A DNA stretch of 64,000 nt, from contig NZ_QLTK01000015.1 in the NCBI RefSeq assembly GCF_003269035.1, forward strand, positions 62,001 to 126,000, written 5' to 3'. The number at the start of each line of letters is the position of its first letter. The first letter of the stretch is position 1. The notes below the pieces were generated by a model. That model did not search any database, was not told the origin of the DNA, and saw only the letters and a program-made list of their open reading frames with translations. The position numbers were made by a program, and so were the translations under genes. The stretch comes from Paraburkholderia bryophila. GTDB taxonomy: Bacteria > Pseudomonadota > Gammaproteobacteria > Burkholderiales > Burkholderiaceae. Shown in pieces: positions 25,646-34,802 of this stretch.

Positions 25646-25948
25646 CTACGCGACGCTCGTCGCCCCGAGTTGCAACACTGTCGCGGGTCCGGCTCGAAAC
25701 GTCGGGCTATGCGCATCCGCCGCGATCATGTGGGCGGTAATATCGTGCGCCGCCAGTGCTTCTTTCGACGACCACTTTTCCAGCAAAACGAAGCGATCCT
25801 CGTCACCCGCGACAGGGTGTAAGTCATATTGCCGACACCCCTCCTCCGCTCGAACGATCGGCGCCAATTGACGGTAGGCCGCGAGTTGCTCAGCGCCCCG
25901 CCCGGGTTTCGTTTGAATCAGGATCATCAGCATGACTTCATCGGCCAT
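25646..25948 (-). CDS. Antibiotic biosynthesis monooxygenase (ABM)-fold protein
   Basis: A 100-residue ABM-domain protein (dimeric ferredoxin-like alpha/beta barrel, YgiN-like quinol monooxygenase group). Landmarks are MLMILIQTKPG, a REEGCRQYDLH-like segment (RAEEGCRQYDLHP), RFVLLEKWSSKEALAAH and a terminal THMI-like helix-strand. The ATG at 25948 is selected by the GAGGGGAAG ribosome-binding site and the family length; the frame is open further upstream without similarity. It lies 95 bp upstream of the ATPase gene on the same strand, so they may share a transcript. Cofactorless oxidation of a quinol-like compound is the likely activity. Confidence 0.85.
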   Translation of the reverse strand: MADEVMLMILIQTKPGRGAEQLAAYRQLAPIVRAEEGCRQYDLHPVAGDEDRFVLLEKWSSKEALAAHDITAHMIAADAHSPTFRAGPATVLQLGATSVA

Positions 25949-26325
25949 CAACTTCCCCTCGGTATTCGAATCGTTTTTGAAGAACATTGCTCGCGCAACG
26001 AGATTGATCTTAACGGATAGAACCTCACTCTGCCCCCGGCAGCCTCGGCGAATACCGTATATAGCGGAATGCATTGCCATATGCCGTGCACATTGAAGCT
26101 CAGAACCCACACCCCCGGTTCAACCGCGTACGGTCGTTATAACCGCACCGTTCAAAACGTTAAATCAGCAGTTCATCAATCGCGAAGTCGAAAAAGAACA
26201 TCTCTATTTTCACGAGACACTCGCACGTAATAATTCGAAACTATCTTCTCGGCATCGCGGACACCCATGAGCCGCGTTCGCCGGCGCGCGCTCGCGTCCC
26301 CTCGGTCACTTTCATGGAGACACTC
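25949..26325. other. Divergent promoter region, no gene seen
   Basis: About 375 bp of noticeably more AT-rich sequence between the ABM gene (minus) and the small lipoprotein gene (plus). No open frame in it shows protein-like composition. It probably holds promoters for both directions; I could not define -35/-10 boxes with confidence. Confidence 0.5.
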
Positions 26326-26511
26326 ATGCCGGGTCTGGCATTCCGTCCACTCGCGCTCATTGGCCTGTTTACCGTCACCGCGCTGCTCGGCGCGTGCGGC
26401 GATAACGTGTCGCCCTCGGCGGCACCCGTGGCGAAATCCGCGTGCGGCAATACGCCCGTCGCCAACACGCACATGAGCTGTCCTCCGGGCACCGTCTCGC
26501 CCGCCTCCTGA
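26326..26511 (+). CDS. Small lipoprotein preceding phospholipase C
   Basis: A 61-residue predicted lipoprotein. The start at 26326 is favoured by GGAGA five bases upstream; an ATG at 26314 lies inside that site. A signal peptide runs to the lipobox LLGAC (Cys24), leaving a mature peptide of ~38 residues that is Ser/Pro/Ala-rich with two further Cys. It ends 27 bp before the phospholipase C gene on the same strand, so both are probably on one mRNA. Its role is not known to me; a partner or chaperone-like role for the enzyme is only a guess from position. Confidence 0.6.
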   Translation: MPGLAFRPLALIGLFTVTALLGACGDNVSPSAAPVAKSACGNTPVANTHMSCPPGTVSPAS

Positions 26512-26538
26512 CATCGGAATTCCAATTAGGTCCTTCGC

Positions 26539-28653
26539 ATGGCCCCCAAAACCCGTCGAGATTTTTTGAAGCTATCCGCCGGACTTGCCGGCGCGACAGC
26601 CGCCAGCACGCTGTTTCCCGAATCGATTCGCAAGGCCCTGGCCATCGAACCGACTTCGGTCACCGGCACGATCCAGGACGTGCAGCACATCGTCGTCTTC
26701 ATGCAGGAGAACCGCTCGTTCGACCACTACCTCGGTCACCTGAGCGGCGTGCGCGGCTATAACGACCGCTTTCCCGTGACCCTGCCGAACGGTCAACCCG
26801 TGTGGTTCCAGCCGCGCCAGGAAGATCAGACCAAGGTGATCGCGCCGTTCCGCTACGACACCACCAATCCGGGCATCAACGCCCAGTGTATTGGCGGTCT
26901 GCCGCACACGTGGGCCACGACGCACGGCGCGATCGACGGCGGCCGCGCCGACCAATGGGCGGTGCAGAAAACCAACATGACGATGGGCTATCACGAGCGT
27001 GCGGACATTCCGTTCCACTACGCGCTCGCCGATGCGTTCACCGTGTGCGACAACTACTTCTGCTCGATTCCCGGCAACACGCACCCGAACCGCATGTATC
27101 TGATGACGGGGATGGTCGACCCGCTGGCTACCGGCGGCGGCCCGCTGCTCGACAACACCGATTACATCGACAATCAGTTCGACGCCATCCAGTTGCAGCC
27201 GTTTAACTGGACCACCTACCCCGAGCGCCTCGAAACGGCCGGCGTGTCGTGGCAGGTCTATCAGCAAGGCACGGGCTTCGACAACTTCACCGGCAATTAC
27301 GGCACCAACATGCTGGCCGCGTTCAAGAACTTCGTGAACGCGCCGGCCGGTTCGTCGCTGGCGAATCGCGGCATGAGCACGCGCTCGCTGACGCAACTGA
27401 AGGCCGACGTGCAAGCCAACGCGTTGCCGCAAGTGTCGTGGCTGCTGCCGCCAGCCGCCTATTCGGAGCATCCGAAATTCACGCCGCTGTACGGCGCCAA
27501 CTACATCTCGACGATTCTCGACGCACTCACGTCGAATCCCGACGTGTGGAGCAAGACCGTCCTGTTCATCATGTACGACGAGAACGACGGCCTGTTCGAT
27601 CACGTCGTGCCGCCGCAGGCGCCGACGGTGCCGGGCTCGGGCATGAGCACGGTGGACATTTCGCTGGAACGCCACAACGTCGTGACCGCGACCCAGGCCG
27701 GCACCTACACCGTCGACAACCTGCCGTACGGCCTTGGCCCGCGCGTGCCGATGACGGTCGTGTCGCCGTGGTCGAAGGGTGGCTTCGTCTGCTCGCAGGT
27801 GTTCGATCACACGTCGGTGCTGCAATTCATCGAGAAGCGTTTCGGCGTGATGGAAACCAATATCTCGCCGTGGCGCCGCGCGATTTGCGGCGACCTGACC
27901 ACCGCGCTCGACTTCTCGAAGTCGGACTCGACCGTGCCGTCGCTGCCGAACACGACGACTTATGTCTCGCAAGCCGACCTGCAATGCGCGCGGCCGACGG
28001 CGCAAACCGCCCCCGCCAGCACGGCGCAGCAACTCGTGACCGCGCAGGAACCCGGCACGCGGCCGGCCCGCGCGCTGCCGTACGAATTGCACGTAAACGG
28101 CCAGTTGCAGGCGCAAGGCTACGCGTTGACGTTCGCCAACACCGGCACGCAGGGCGCGCATTTCTGGGTCTATACGGGCGACCCGACCGCGATGCCGCGC
28201 CGCTATACCGTCGAAGCCGGCAAGCAGTTGACCGACACCTGGACGCTGGATGCGAACGGCAACTACATGGTGAACGTGTATGGGCCGAACGGCTATTTCC
28301 GGCGATTCGGCGGGACGGCCGTCGCGGATGCCGCGGCAAAACCGGACGTGGTGACCTGCTACGACGTGGCGAACGGCAACGTCTACGTCACGCTCTCCAA
28401 CGCGGGAACGACGCCGCTGACGGTCACGGCCACCGACGTCGCGTACGGCACGCCGCCGCAAACGCTGACCGTGCCGGCAGGGCAAACCGCCGAGGCGCAC
28501 TGGGACCTGTCGTGCAACAGCCAGTGGTACGACTTTCAGTTCGCGGTGGCGGGGAACGCAAACTGGATACGACGCATTGCCGGCCACGTCGAAACCGGCA
28601 AGCCGAGCATCACGGACCCGGCCGCGGTTGCGCCGGTGACGACGGCGATCTGA
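26539..28653 (+). CDS. Phosphocholine-specific phospholipase C (Tat-secreted)
   Basis: A 704-residue bacterial phospholipase C of the non-metal-Zn PlcN/PlcH type, which cleaves phosphatidylcholine to diacylglycerol and phosphocholine. A Tat signal is clear: KTRRDFLKLSAGLAGATAAS at the N-terminus. The catalytic domain (~45-480) carries QENRSFDHYLGHLSGVRGY near residue 56 and the DENDGLFDHVVPP metal-site segment at ~350. Two C-terminal DUF756-type beta domains follow (~510-700). Burkholderiales carry several paralogues. It is preceded by a small lipoprotein gene and followed by a strong terminator. Known family members act in phosphate scavenging or host membrane damage; which applies here cannot be told. 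Confidence 0.92.
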   Translation: MAPKTRRDFLKLSAGLAGATAASTLFPESIRKALAIEPTSVTGTIQDVQHIVVFMQENRSFDHYLGHLSGVRGYNDRFPVTLPNGQPVWFQPRQEDQTKVIAPFRYDTTNPGINAQCIGGLPHTWATTHGAIDGGRADQWAVQKTNMTMGYHERADIPFHYALADAFTVCDNYFCSIPGNTHPNRMYLMTGMVDPLATGGGPLLDNTDYIDNQFDAIQLQPFNWTTYPERLETAGVSWQVYQQGTGFDNFTGNYGTNMLAAFKNFVNAPAGSSLANRGMSTRSLTQLKADVQANALPQVSWLLPPAAYSEHPKFTPLYGANYISTILDALTSNPDVWSKTVLFIMYDENDGLFDHVVPPQAPTVPGSGMSTVDISLERHNVVTATQAGTYTVDNLPYGLGPRVPMTVVSPWSKGGFVCSQVFDHTSVLQFIEKRFGVMETNISPWRRAICGDLTTALDFSKSDSTVPSLPNTTTYVSQADLQCARPTAQTAPASTAQQLVTAQEPGTRPARALPYELHVNGQLQAQGYALTFANTGTQGAHFWVYTGDPTAMPRRYTVEAGKQLTDTWTLDANGNYMVNVYGPNGYFRRFGGTAVADAAAKPDVVTCYDVANGNVYVTLSNAGTTPLTVTATDVAYGTPPQTLTVPAGQTAEAHWDLSCNSQWYDFQFAVAGNANWIRRIAGHVETGKPSITDPAAVAPVTTAI

Positions 28654-28724
28654 TTCAGGCGAGCGTTAAGCCGTAGCCTGAGTTGTCGTATCGAGGGTTT
28701 TTGCACCGCTGCCTGCATCAAGTA

Positions 28725-28766
28725 AAACGTCTGCTACGCGAAGCGCGCAGCAGACGTTTCTTTTTG
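28725..28766 (+). terminator. Bidirectional intrinsic terminator between plc and btuB
   Basis: An 11-bp perfect stem (AAACGTCTGCT at 28725-28735 and AGCAGACGTTT at 28749-28759) with a 13-nt loop is followed on the plus strand by CTTTTTG. Read on the minus strand, the same hairpin is followed by TTTTACTT. It therefore can terminate both the convergent phospholipase C and btuB transcripts. Confidence 0.85.
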
Positions 28767-28820
28767 TGGCGTCGGGTTCGGCAGCGCATCAGTTTCAGTT
28801 CAGCGCATCGCCCGAAAACA

Positions 28821-30761
28821 TCAGAACGTATACGCCAGCTTCCCGAACGCAGTCCGTCCCAGCGTGTTGTACCCGTAAGCGGTCGAGTACTGGTGATTGA
28901 AAAGATTCGACAGCGACGCGGACAAGGTCAGATGCGAATTGACCGTGTAGGCAGCACGCAGACCGACCGTGGTGTAAGAAGGCAGATACGTCGTATTAGC
29001 CGGATCGTCGTAGGTCGAGCCGCCGTACTGCAGCGTGAAGCCGGTGCTCAACGCGTGCAGATGAAATTCGTCCCAAGTGTGATCGACGCTCAGGCTAACC
29101 GTCTGACGCGGCCGGCGATTGAGCCATGTCTGGTCGGTCACGTCCTGCGGATTCAGAAAACCGAGCGCGAGACTCACCGGCGTCGAGCGGCCGAGCGTGC
29201 CCCGGTACGACAGATCGATACCCTGAATATGCGCGCGCCCCACGTTCACCGGTGCAAACGTCACCGGGTCGTACGTGATGAGGTCATGCACCCGCGTGTC
29301 GTACAACGCGGCCGTCAACGTGCCGATCGACGTGGTGGCATCGAGCGCGGCTTCGACCGTATCGCTGCGCTCGGGCACCAGGTTCGGGTTGGAGAAACCC
29401 GGGTAATACAGATCGTTGAACGTCGGCAGGCGGAACGCGTTGCCATACGAAACGCGCGCGGTATAAACCGGCGTGATCGCGTACGCGAGCGCCACGTTGC
29501 CGGTATTGACCGACTGCCCTTGCACGATCTCGTGGCGTCCCGCGAGGAACAGCGTGAACGCCCCCAGCGCAACCGATTGATGCAGCGAGACAGCCGAATC
29601 GTTACGAGCGGGCACGCCCGCCGGAATATCGATCGGCAGGAAAGCCTGCTCGCGCGAGAAGTCGTAAGCGAGCTTCGTCTCGCCGGACAACGGCAGGCTG
29701 AACAGCGTATGCCCATGCTCCTGATGCGTCAGCGAAGTCGACGTGCTGAAACGCGTCGAGTCGATTTCGTCGGTGGCGAGGGTCGGGTCGTTCGCGTACA
29801 GGAACTGGCGGTCGTTCGCGTAGCCGAACGACTGGTCGAATTGCGTGTACGGCGTAATGTCCACATGCAGCGCGATACCGGTCGTCAGTTGATGATCGAG
29901 TTGCTGGTTGTCGCCGCCGGCGTTGTCGTAAGAGAACGTGGACTTGTGATAAAGCGCGAAGGTCGAGATCGACCAGTTGTCGCGCGCATAGCCGAGCCGC
30001 GCGTCCACGTCTTGCGCGTGGTACGGATTGCGACCGTCTTCGTGACCGTACGCGAACGGTTTGGTGGCGTCGATCCCCGCCGTGTTGTAGTCGTGCAGGC
30101 CCAGCGAGTACGTCAGCCCGGACAACGCCGAGAGCGGGCCGGTGGACGGAATGCTGCCCGAGGTGCGCAGTTGCGTGTCGAACGTCTTGTTCGAGCCGCC
30201 GCCCACCGAGACCGTGGTCCGGTTAGGCTGATTCGCCGCGTGGTTCGTGAAGAGCTGAACGACGCCGCCCACCGCGTCCGCGCCAAACGATGCCGCCGCT
30301 GGTCCCGAGATGACCTCGACGCGGTCGAACGCGGAAGTCGGCAGATCGGCCCACTCGGCCTGACCCGTCGTTGCGGAACCGACCCGGATACCGTCGATGA
30401 ATACCGCCACCTGGCTGCCGCTCGACCCGCGAATGCTGACGGATGCCGTCGCGCCCGGTCCGCCGTTTTGCGACACGGTGACGCCGGGCAACGTAGCCAG
30501 CGCTTGCGTGATGCTCGGATCACCTGGCGACAAACGCTCGAGATCCGCCTTGTCCAGCACCTGCGTCGACGCATAGCGCTGATCGAACGATTGCGGCAGA
30601 TGCTGCGTATCGCCCGTCACGAGAATATTCGGCAGCGTGGTTGGGGCCGGCTGTTGCGCGGCGGGCGACAGCGACGCGTCGTCCGCGGCGTGCGCGGTTT
30701 GCCAGGCGGACACTGAGGAAACCGTCAGCGCGGAGGTAATGAGAAGATGACGGAGCTTCAT
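28821..30761 (-). CDS. btuB: TonB-dependent vitamin B12 receptor BtuB
   Basis: A 646-residue outer membrane TonB-dependent transporter for cobalamin. The ATG at 30761 begins a signal peptide (KLRHLLITSALTVSSVSA...AHA). A TonB-box-like ILVTGD is followed by the plug (residues ~45-165) with RVEVISGPAAASFG and GGVVQLFT, then a 22-strand barrel ending in the terminal aromatic KLAYTF. The cobalamin riboswitch in its leader is independent evidence that the ligand is B12 or a related corrinoid. The gene is divergent from cobF. No truncation. Confidence 0.92.
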   Translation of the reverse strand: MKLRHLLITSALTVSSVSAWQTAHAADDASLSPAAQQPAPTTLPNILVTGDTQHLPQSFDQRYASTQVLDKADLERLSPGDPSITQALATLPGVTVSQNGGPGATASVSIRGSSGSQVAVFIDGIRVGSATTGQAEWADLPTSAFDRVEVISGPAAASFGADAVGGVVQLFTNHAANQPNRTTVSVGGGSNKTFDTQLRTSGSIPSTGPLSALSGLTYSLGLHDYNTAGIDATKPFAYGHEDGRNPYHAQDVDARLGYARDNWSISTFALYHKSTFSYDNAGGDNQQLDHQLTTGIALHVDITPYTQFDQSFGYANDRQFLYANDPTLATDEIDSTRFSTSTSLTHQEHGHTLFSLPLSGETKLAYDFSREQAFLPIDIPAGVPARNDSAVSLHQSVALGAFTLFLAGRHEIVQGQSVNTGNVALAYAITPVYTARVSYGNAFRLPTFNDLYYPGFSNPNLVPERSDTVEAALDATTSIGTLTAALYDTRVHDLITYDPVTFAPVNVGRAHIQGIDLSYRGTLGRSTPVSLALGFLNPQDVTDQTWLNRRPRQTVSLSVDHTWDEFHLHALSTGFTLQYGGSTYDDPANTTYLPSYTTVGLRAAYTVNSHLTLSASLSNLFNHQYSTAYGYNTLGRTAFGKLAYTF

Positions 30762-30939
30762 AGCGAGCGAATGCCTGATGCGCAAACGCGAAGGCACAAC
30801 GCCCCCGCGCGTGGAGCGTGTTGAAAAATACGAGTGGACATGACAGGTCCTGAGGTTAGGCTGTCTTTGCAACGAGCAACCGCATATGGCGATGCCGGCG
30901 CGTCGGGACACCCCGCCCGACACGGCTGCGCAGACCTCG

Positions 30940-31120
30940 GTCGATGGCAGGTCTCCTGGCTCGCGAGTCGCCGTTGCGCGCCGACCTTCCCGGTGTCCCA
31001 GTGGTCATGAGTGGCGCGAACTCGTCGCTTACAGTTGCGGGGGCAGCCGCAGACTCGGCGCATTGCTGCGCCTCACTGCATTCCCTTTTGATCCCGGTCA
31101 GGGGAACCATCAGGGCGCAA
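30940..31120 (-). ncRNA. Cobalamin riboswitch (leader of btuB)
   Basis: On the minus strand the leader contains the canonical blocks of the AdoCbl riboswitch in order: GGTTCCCCTGA near the 5' end, the B12-box region GCTGCCCCCGCAACTGT, GCCACTCATGACCACTGGG, CCGGGAAGG, and the closing GAGCCAGGAGACCTGCC at ~30943-30965. About 180 bp separate its 3' end from the btuB ATG, enough for an expression platform that blocks translation or transcription when cobalamin is abundant. On the plus strand the same DNA lies upstream of cobF but in the wrong orientation to act on it. Confidence 0.93.
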
Positions 31121-31286
31121 GGGTAACAGGAGCCGCCGCCGATGGAAATGACCAGGTGGCTTGCCGCGCGCCAGTTCGTGATGCCGTGCAGTGCGCGAGT
31201 CACGCTATGATTCAGCCAGCTCGAACGGCGCAGCTCGACAGCATCGAGCTGATCTCCACTCATCCTCATTAACCGGAAATCTCTTG

Positions 31287-32063
31287 ATGAAAAAAATCCT
31301 GATCATCGGGATCGGCGCGGGCGATCCGGATTACCTGACGGTTCAGGCGATCAACGCGCTCAACCAGGCCGACGTGTTCTTCGTGATGGACAAAGGCGTC
31401 GCGAAAGAGAAGCTGATCGCGCTGCGCAAGCAGATCATCGAGCGTTTCGTCGAAGACGAGCGCTACCGGATCGTCGAGGCGACCAACCCCGAACGCCGGC
31501 CCGACGACGGCGACTATCGTGCGGCGGTCGACGAGTTGAACCGCGACAAGCAACGCATTTTCGAACGCCTGATCGCCGAGGAACTGAACGACGGCGAGGT
31601 CGGCGCGTTTCTGGTGTGGGGCGATCCGTCGCTGTACGACAGCACGATCCGCATCGTCGAAACGATCGCCGGGTCGGTCGTGGCAGGCGGTAGCGAAGCG
31701 CTCGACTACGAAGTGATTCCCGGCATCAGCAGCGTCCAGGCGCTGGCGGCGCGGCATAAGGTTCCGCTGAACCTGATCGGCCGCTCGATCACGATCACCA
31801 ACGGCCGCTCGATCGCCGAAGGCTTCCCGCACAACGTGGACAGCGTCGTCGTGATGCTCGACTCGCAGAATGCCTACCGGCATCTCGCGAATGACGATCT
31901 CGACATTTACTGGGGCGCCTATGTCGGCACGCCGGACGAAATTCTCATCGCCGGAAAACTGCGCGACGTCATGGACGAAATCGAACGCGTCAGGGCCGAG
32001 GCACGCCGCACGCATGGCTGGATCATGGACACGTATCTGCTGCGCAAACGCGCGCGCGCCTGA
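31287..32063 (+). CDS. cobF: Precorrin-6A synthase (deacetylating) CobF
   Basis: A 258-residue tetrapyrrole methylase of the CobF type, which uses SAM to methylate C-1 and extrudes acetate in the aerobic (oxygen-dependent) cobalamin pathway. The N-terminal IIGIGAGDPDYLT is the methylase signature, and the acidic/basic region up to WGDPSLYDSTIRI (~110-122) and VIPGISSVQALAA (~146-158) match the family. The ATG at 31287 is chosen by that signature. It stands alone here, away from other cob genes, and is divergent from btuB, suggesting that B12 uptake and synthesis genes are neighbours by design. Nothing shows riboswitch control of cobF. Confidence 0.9.
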   Translation: MKKILIIGIGAGDPDYLTVQAINALNQADVFFVMDKGVAKEKLIALRKQIIERFVEDERYRIVEATNPERRPDDGDYRAAVDELNRDKQRIFERLIAEELNDGEVGAFLVWGDPSLYDSTIRIVETIAGSVVAGGSEALDYEVIPGISSVQALAARHKVPLNLIGRSITITNGRSIAEGFPHNVDSVVVMLDSQNAYRHLANDDLDIYWGAYVGTPDEILIAGKLRDVMDEIERVRAEARRTHGWIMDTYLLRKRARA

Positions 32064-32371
32064 CCAAACATGACGGCGCCCGAGTCCGCCTGACGCGGGC
32101 GGCGCAATGCCACAAGGGCGCGCTACCCCGCTGCGGCGCCGCTCGGGCGCCCGCCGGGTTATCTGCTGTAACCGCCGGTATTGTGCTTTTTATCCTCCTT
32201 GCGCCAATGCGGCTTATATTGATGTTAGAGGTGTTCCCGCAGCGACAAGTCCGTTGATTGGGCCTGACATGCGCGGCACACATGCGCCCGGGTATGATGC
32301 CGGTCGCACTCTGAGCGGAGTCCGGTTCGCCGGCGCTCCTCACGTCGCCTTTTTCAGCCACGAGAATCATC
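32064..32371. other. Intergenic region downstream of cobF
   Basis: About 308 bp between cobF and the small membrane protein gene, both on the plus strand. No gene-like frame. A GCCCG/CGGGC short hairpin follows the cobF stop, and a somewhat AT-rich stretch near 32175-32240 is a plausible promoter area, but no clear -35/-10 pair was identified. Confidence 0.45.
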
Positions 32372-32638
32372 ATGCCTGCCCAACACGACGAAGCCCCCAC
32401 CGCCCACGCCACGCCGGGCAAGGCGAAACGCAGAGCGCTGCCAGTGCCGGCGCGCAATCTTCTGATGGTCGCCGTCGGCGTCGTGGTGTTCGCGATCGTC
32501 GCGGGCGTCGTACTTTACGGTCCCATTACGTATGGCGACGAGATTCCGAACTTCGGCATCATCCTCATGCTGACCGTGCCGGTTATCGCGGGCGTGGCGT
32601 TCCGGGTCGGGCTGGATGCCTGGCTGGATCGGGTCTAA
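32372..32638 (+). CDS. Small inner membrane protein, two TM helices
   Basis: An 88-residue protein with a ~28-residue Ala/Pro/basic cytosolic head and two hydrophobic helices: ~30-50 (LLMVAVGVVVFAIVAGVVLYG) split by a short GDEIPN turn, then ~61-80 (FGIILMLTVPVIAGVAFRVG). I recognise no family. Protein-like composition, a clean start and position in a gap with no competing frame support it as real. It is convergent with the histidine kinase gene (10 bp between stops). No function can be assigned. Confidence 0.65.
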   Translation: MPAQHDEAPTAHATPGKAKRRALPVPARNLLMVAVGVVVFAIVAGVVLYGPITYGDEIPNFGIILMLTVPVIAGVAFRVGLDAWLDRV

Positions 32639-32648
32639 GCACAATCCA

Positions 32649-34076
32649 CTACGCGAGCGGCAGTACCACCCACACCTCCAGCCCGCCGCCCTCGCGCGCA
32701 TGAAACTGCAGGCTGCCATGGTGCAGCCGCGCGATCCGCTCGACGATCGCCAGTCCGAGCCCCGTGCCACCGCTATGCGCGCGCGCATTGCTGCCGCGCT
32801 GAAACGGCGCCTTCAGTTGCTCCAGTTCCTGCGCCGACAACCCTTTGCCGCGGTCACCGACCGCCACGTACACCGCCTCCGGCGTCGTCCAGCTGCGCAC
32901 CGCGAGTCCCGTTCCGCCATAGACGATCGCGTTCTGCATCAGGTTCATCAGCAGACGCATCATGCTGATCGGCCGGTACGCGATAGCCGGCAATACCGCG
33001 AGCGACAACGCGAATTCATGCCCTAGCCCCGCGAAATCGCCCGCGAGGCGTTCGATCAAGGCATTCAGATCGCCGGGTTCCGCGGCCTCGCGTTCGCCGC
33101 TGCCCGCGTAATCCATGAACTGCTGCAGGATCGTTTCGATCTGGTCGAGGTACGACTCGGCGGCGACCACAAAACTGCTGTCGCTGCCGTGCGGCATCGC
33201 CATGGCCATCGAGAGGCGCAGTTTGGTCAGCGGCGTGCGGATGTCGTGCGAGATGCCGGCCAGCATCAGCGCGCGGGTTGCCTCGGCCTGCTGCAACGCC
33301 TGTGTCATCTGATTGAAAGCATGGCTCACCGTGGCGATTTCAGTCGGACCGTCGGTGGGCAACGGCGCGGGGGTCTCGCCGGCGCTCACGCGGCGCGCGG
33401 CGCGCGTCAGTTGCTGGAGTGGCTGGTTGAGGTGGCGCTGGATCACATAGCCGGTCAGCGCCGCCAGCGCGCCCAAACCGAGCGACAGCAGGATCGCGGC
33501 GTCGAGTCCGTTGCCCTGCGCGTCCTCGGGAATCGGCAGTGCGATCCAGTACGGCGCTTGCGGCGCATCGGCCGGCCCATGCATCCGGATCCACAGCCGC
33601 TGACCGCCGACCGACTGCCAGCGCGCCGGCATGTCGGCAGGTAGATGCGCGCGCAAGCTATCGAGAAACACGTTGCGCTGATAGATGCGATAGGCGCGCA
33701 ACAGATTGGTCGGCTGCGCTTCTATGGCATCGTCGGGCAGTTGCGCGCGAGCGTCGAGCCGCGCGGTCAGCGTGGCGCGCGCGCTAGGCGGCGTGGCGGC
33801 GAGCAGGTTGTCGAGCGTCGTCACGTAAGTCGCGAAAACGGCGGCCGCTCGTTCTACACGCGGCCGCTGCACGTAATGCAGCAACACGCCGAGCGCGCAG
33901 GCCTGGCTCAACATCACCAGCACGATCAGCAAGGCGATGTTGCGCGCGAGCAGCGTTCTGGGCAGCAGCGCTCGTAGCACGCCGGCTGGTGCCGCTTGCC
34001 CCGCTCCTTGCACGCCGCTTTGCACGTCGCCTTGCACGGCGTGTTTTTGCGTTCCGTCCGGCTCCGCGCGCGTCAT
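32649..34076 (-). CDS. Sensor histidine kinase of efflux system 1
   Basis: A 475-residue membrane histidine kinase of the EnvZ/OmpR-partner type. A transmembrane helix near 35-55 (NIALLIVLVMLSQACALG), a periplasmic sensor of ~130 residues and a second helix near 185-205 are followed by HAMP, the H-box GISHDIRTPLTKLRLS (around 270) and an ATP domain with N-box NLMQNAIVYGG and GGTGLGLAIVERIA. The start ATG at 34076 overlaps the response regulator stop (ATGA), so translation is coupled. The first ~25 residues are repetitive (GDVQSGVQGAG). It probably senses a stress handled by the pump encoded upstream. Confidence 0.9.
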   Translation of the reverse strand: MTRAEPDGTQKHAVQGDVQSGVQGAGQAAPAGVLRALLPRTLLARNIALLIVLVMLSQACALGVLLHYVQRPRVERAAAVFATYVTTLDNLLAATPPSARATLTARLDARAQLPDDAIEAQPTNLLRAYRIYQRNVFLDSLRAHLPADMPARWQSVGGQRLWIRMHGPADAPQAPYWIALPIPEDAQGNGLDAAILLSLGLGALAALTGYVIQRHLNQPLQQLTRAARRVSAGETPAPLPTDGPTEIATVSHAFNQMTQALQQAEATRALMLAGISHDIRTPLTKLRLSMAMAMPHGSDSSFVVAAESYLDQIETILQQFMDYAGSGEREAAEPGDLNALIERLAGDFAGLGHEFALSLAVLPAIAYRPISMMRLLMNLMQNAIVYGGTGLAVRSWTTPEAVYVAVGDRGKGLSAQELEQLKAPFQRGSNARAHSGGTGLGLAIVERIARLHHGSLQFHAREGGGLEVWVVLPLA

Positions 34077-34786
34077 GAGTCGACGTCCGCGGCCAGCATG
34101 TAGCCGATGCCCCACACCGTCTTGATGAAGCGCGGCTTGGACGGATCCTCCTCGACGATCTGCCGCAGCCGCAGCACCTGCACGTCGATGCTGCGATCGA
34201 GCGCGTCATGCTCGCGGCCGCGTGCGCGCGCCAGCAGATTGTCGCGGCTCACCGGCCGGTTCGGCGACGAAGCCAACGCGACCAGCAACAGCATCTGCGC
34301 CGAATGAATCTCCAGCAGCGCGCCCGCGCGCGACAATTGCTGCTTGCCGACGTCGAGCGAGAAATCGCCGAAACGCACCGATTGCGAGGTCACCGTGACG
34401 TCGCCGGACGCCATTTTCTGGCGCCGCAGCAGCGCATTGATACGCGCCACCAGTTCGCGCGGCAGGAACGGTTTGGCGAGGTAGTCGTCGGCGCCGGTTT
34501 CGAGGCCGACCACGCGGTCGAGCGGATCGCCCTTCGCGGTCAGCATCAGGATCGGCAAGGTCTGCCCCTGTTCACGCAGACGCGCGCAGATTTCGAGGCC
34601 GTCTTCGGCGCCGATCATCAGATCGAGCACGAGCAGGTCGAACGGCTCACGCTCCAGATAACGGTCGAGCCGCTTGCTGTCTTCCGCGACGCGCACGTCG
34701 AAACCGTGGCCGCGCAGGAAGCGCTGCAGCATGTTGCGCAATTCGACTTCGTCGTCGAGCACGATAATCTTGGCGGGGCGTTCCAT
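34073..34786 (-). CDS. OmpR-family response regulator of efflux system 1
   Basis: A 237-residue response regulator. The receiver domain (1-125) has the acidic pair at 11-12, phosphoacceptor Asp55 and the Lys of the LAKPF segment (~107). The winged-helix effector (~135-232) has the OmpR/PhoB wording RDNLLARARGREHDALDRSIDVQVLRLR. The ATG at 34786 follows GAGGAGCTTTCGC, and an upstream in-frame extension is rejected. The gene is 16 bp after the RND pump stop and overlaps the kinase start, forming the 3' part of the efflux operon. Confidence 0.92.
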   Translation of the reverse strand: MERPAKIIVLDDEVELRNMLQRFLRGHGFDVRVAEDSKRLDRYLEREPFDLLVLDLMIGAEDGLEICARLREQGQTLPILMLTAKGDPLDRVVGLETGADDYLAKPFLPRELVARINALLRRQKMASGDVTVTSQSVRFGDFSLDVGKQQLSRAGALLEIHSAQMLLLVALASSPNRPVSRDNLLARARGREHDALDRSIDVQVLRLRQIVEEDPSKPRFIKTVWGIGYMLAADVDS

Positions 34787-34802
34787 GCGAAAGCTCCTCG
34801 AT

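Noticed and set aside
26572..28587. 671-codon antisense frame over phospholipase C
   Set aside because: Third-position GC bias of the real gene keeps the antisense frame open; the product is Arg/His/Val-rich with no recognisable motif.
28683..30716. 677-codon plus-strand frame antisense to btuB
   Set aside because: Arg-rich shadow; the minus strand encodes a complete TonB-dependent receptor with signal peptide and terminal Phe.
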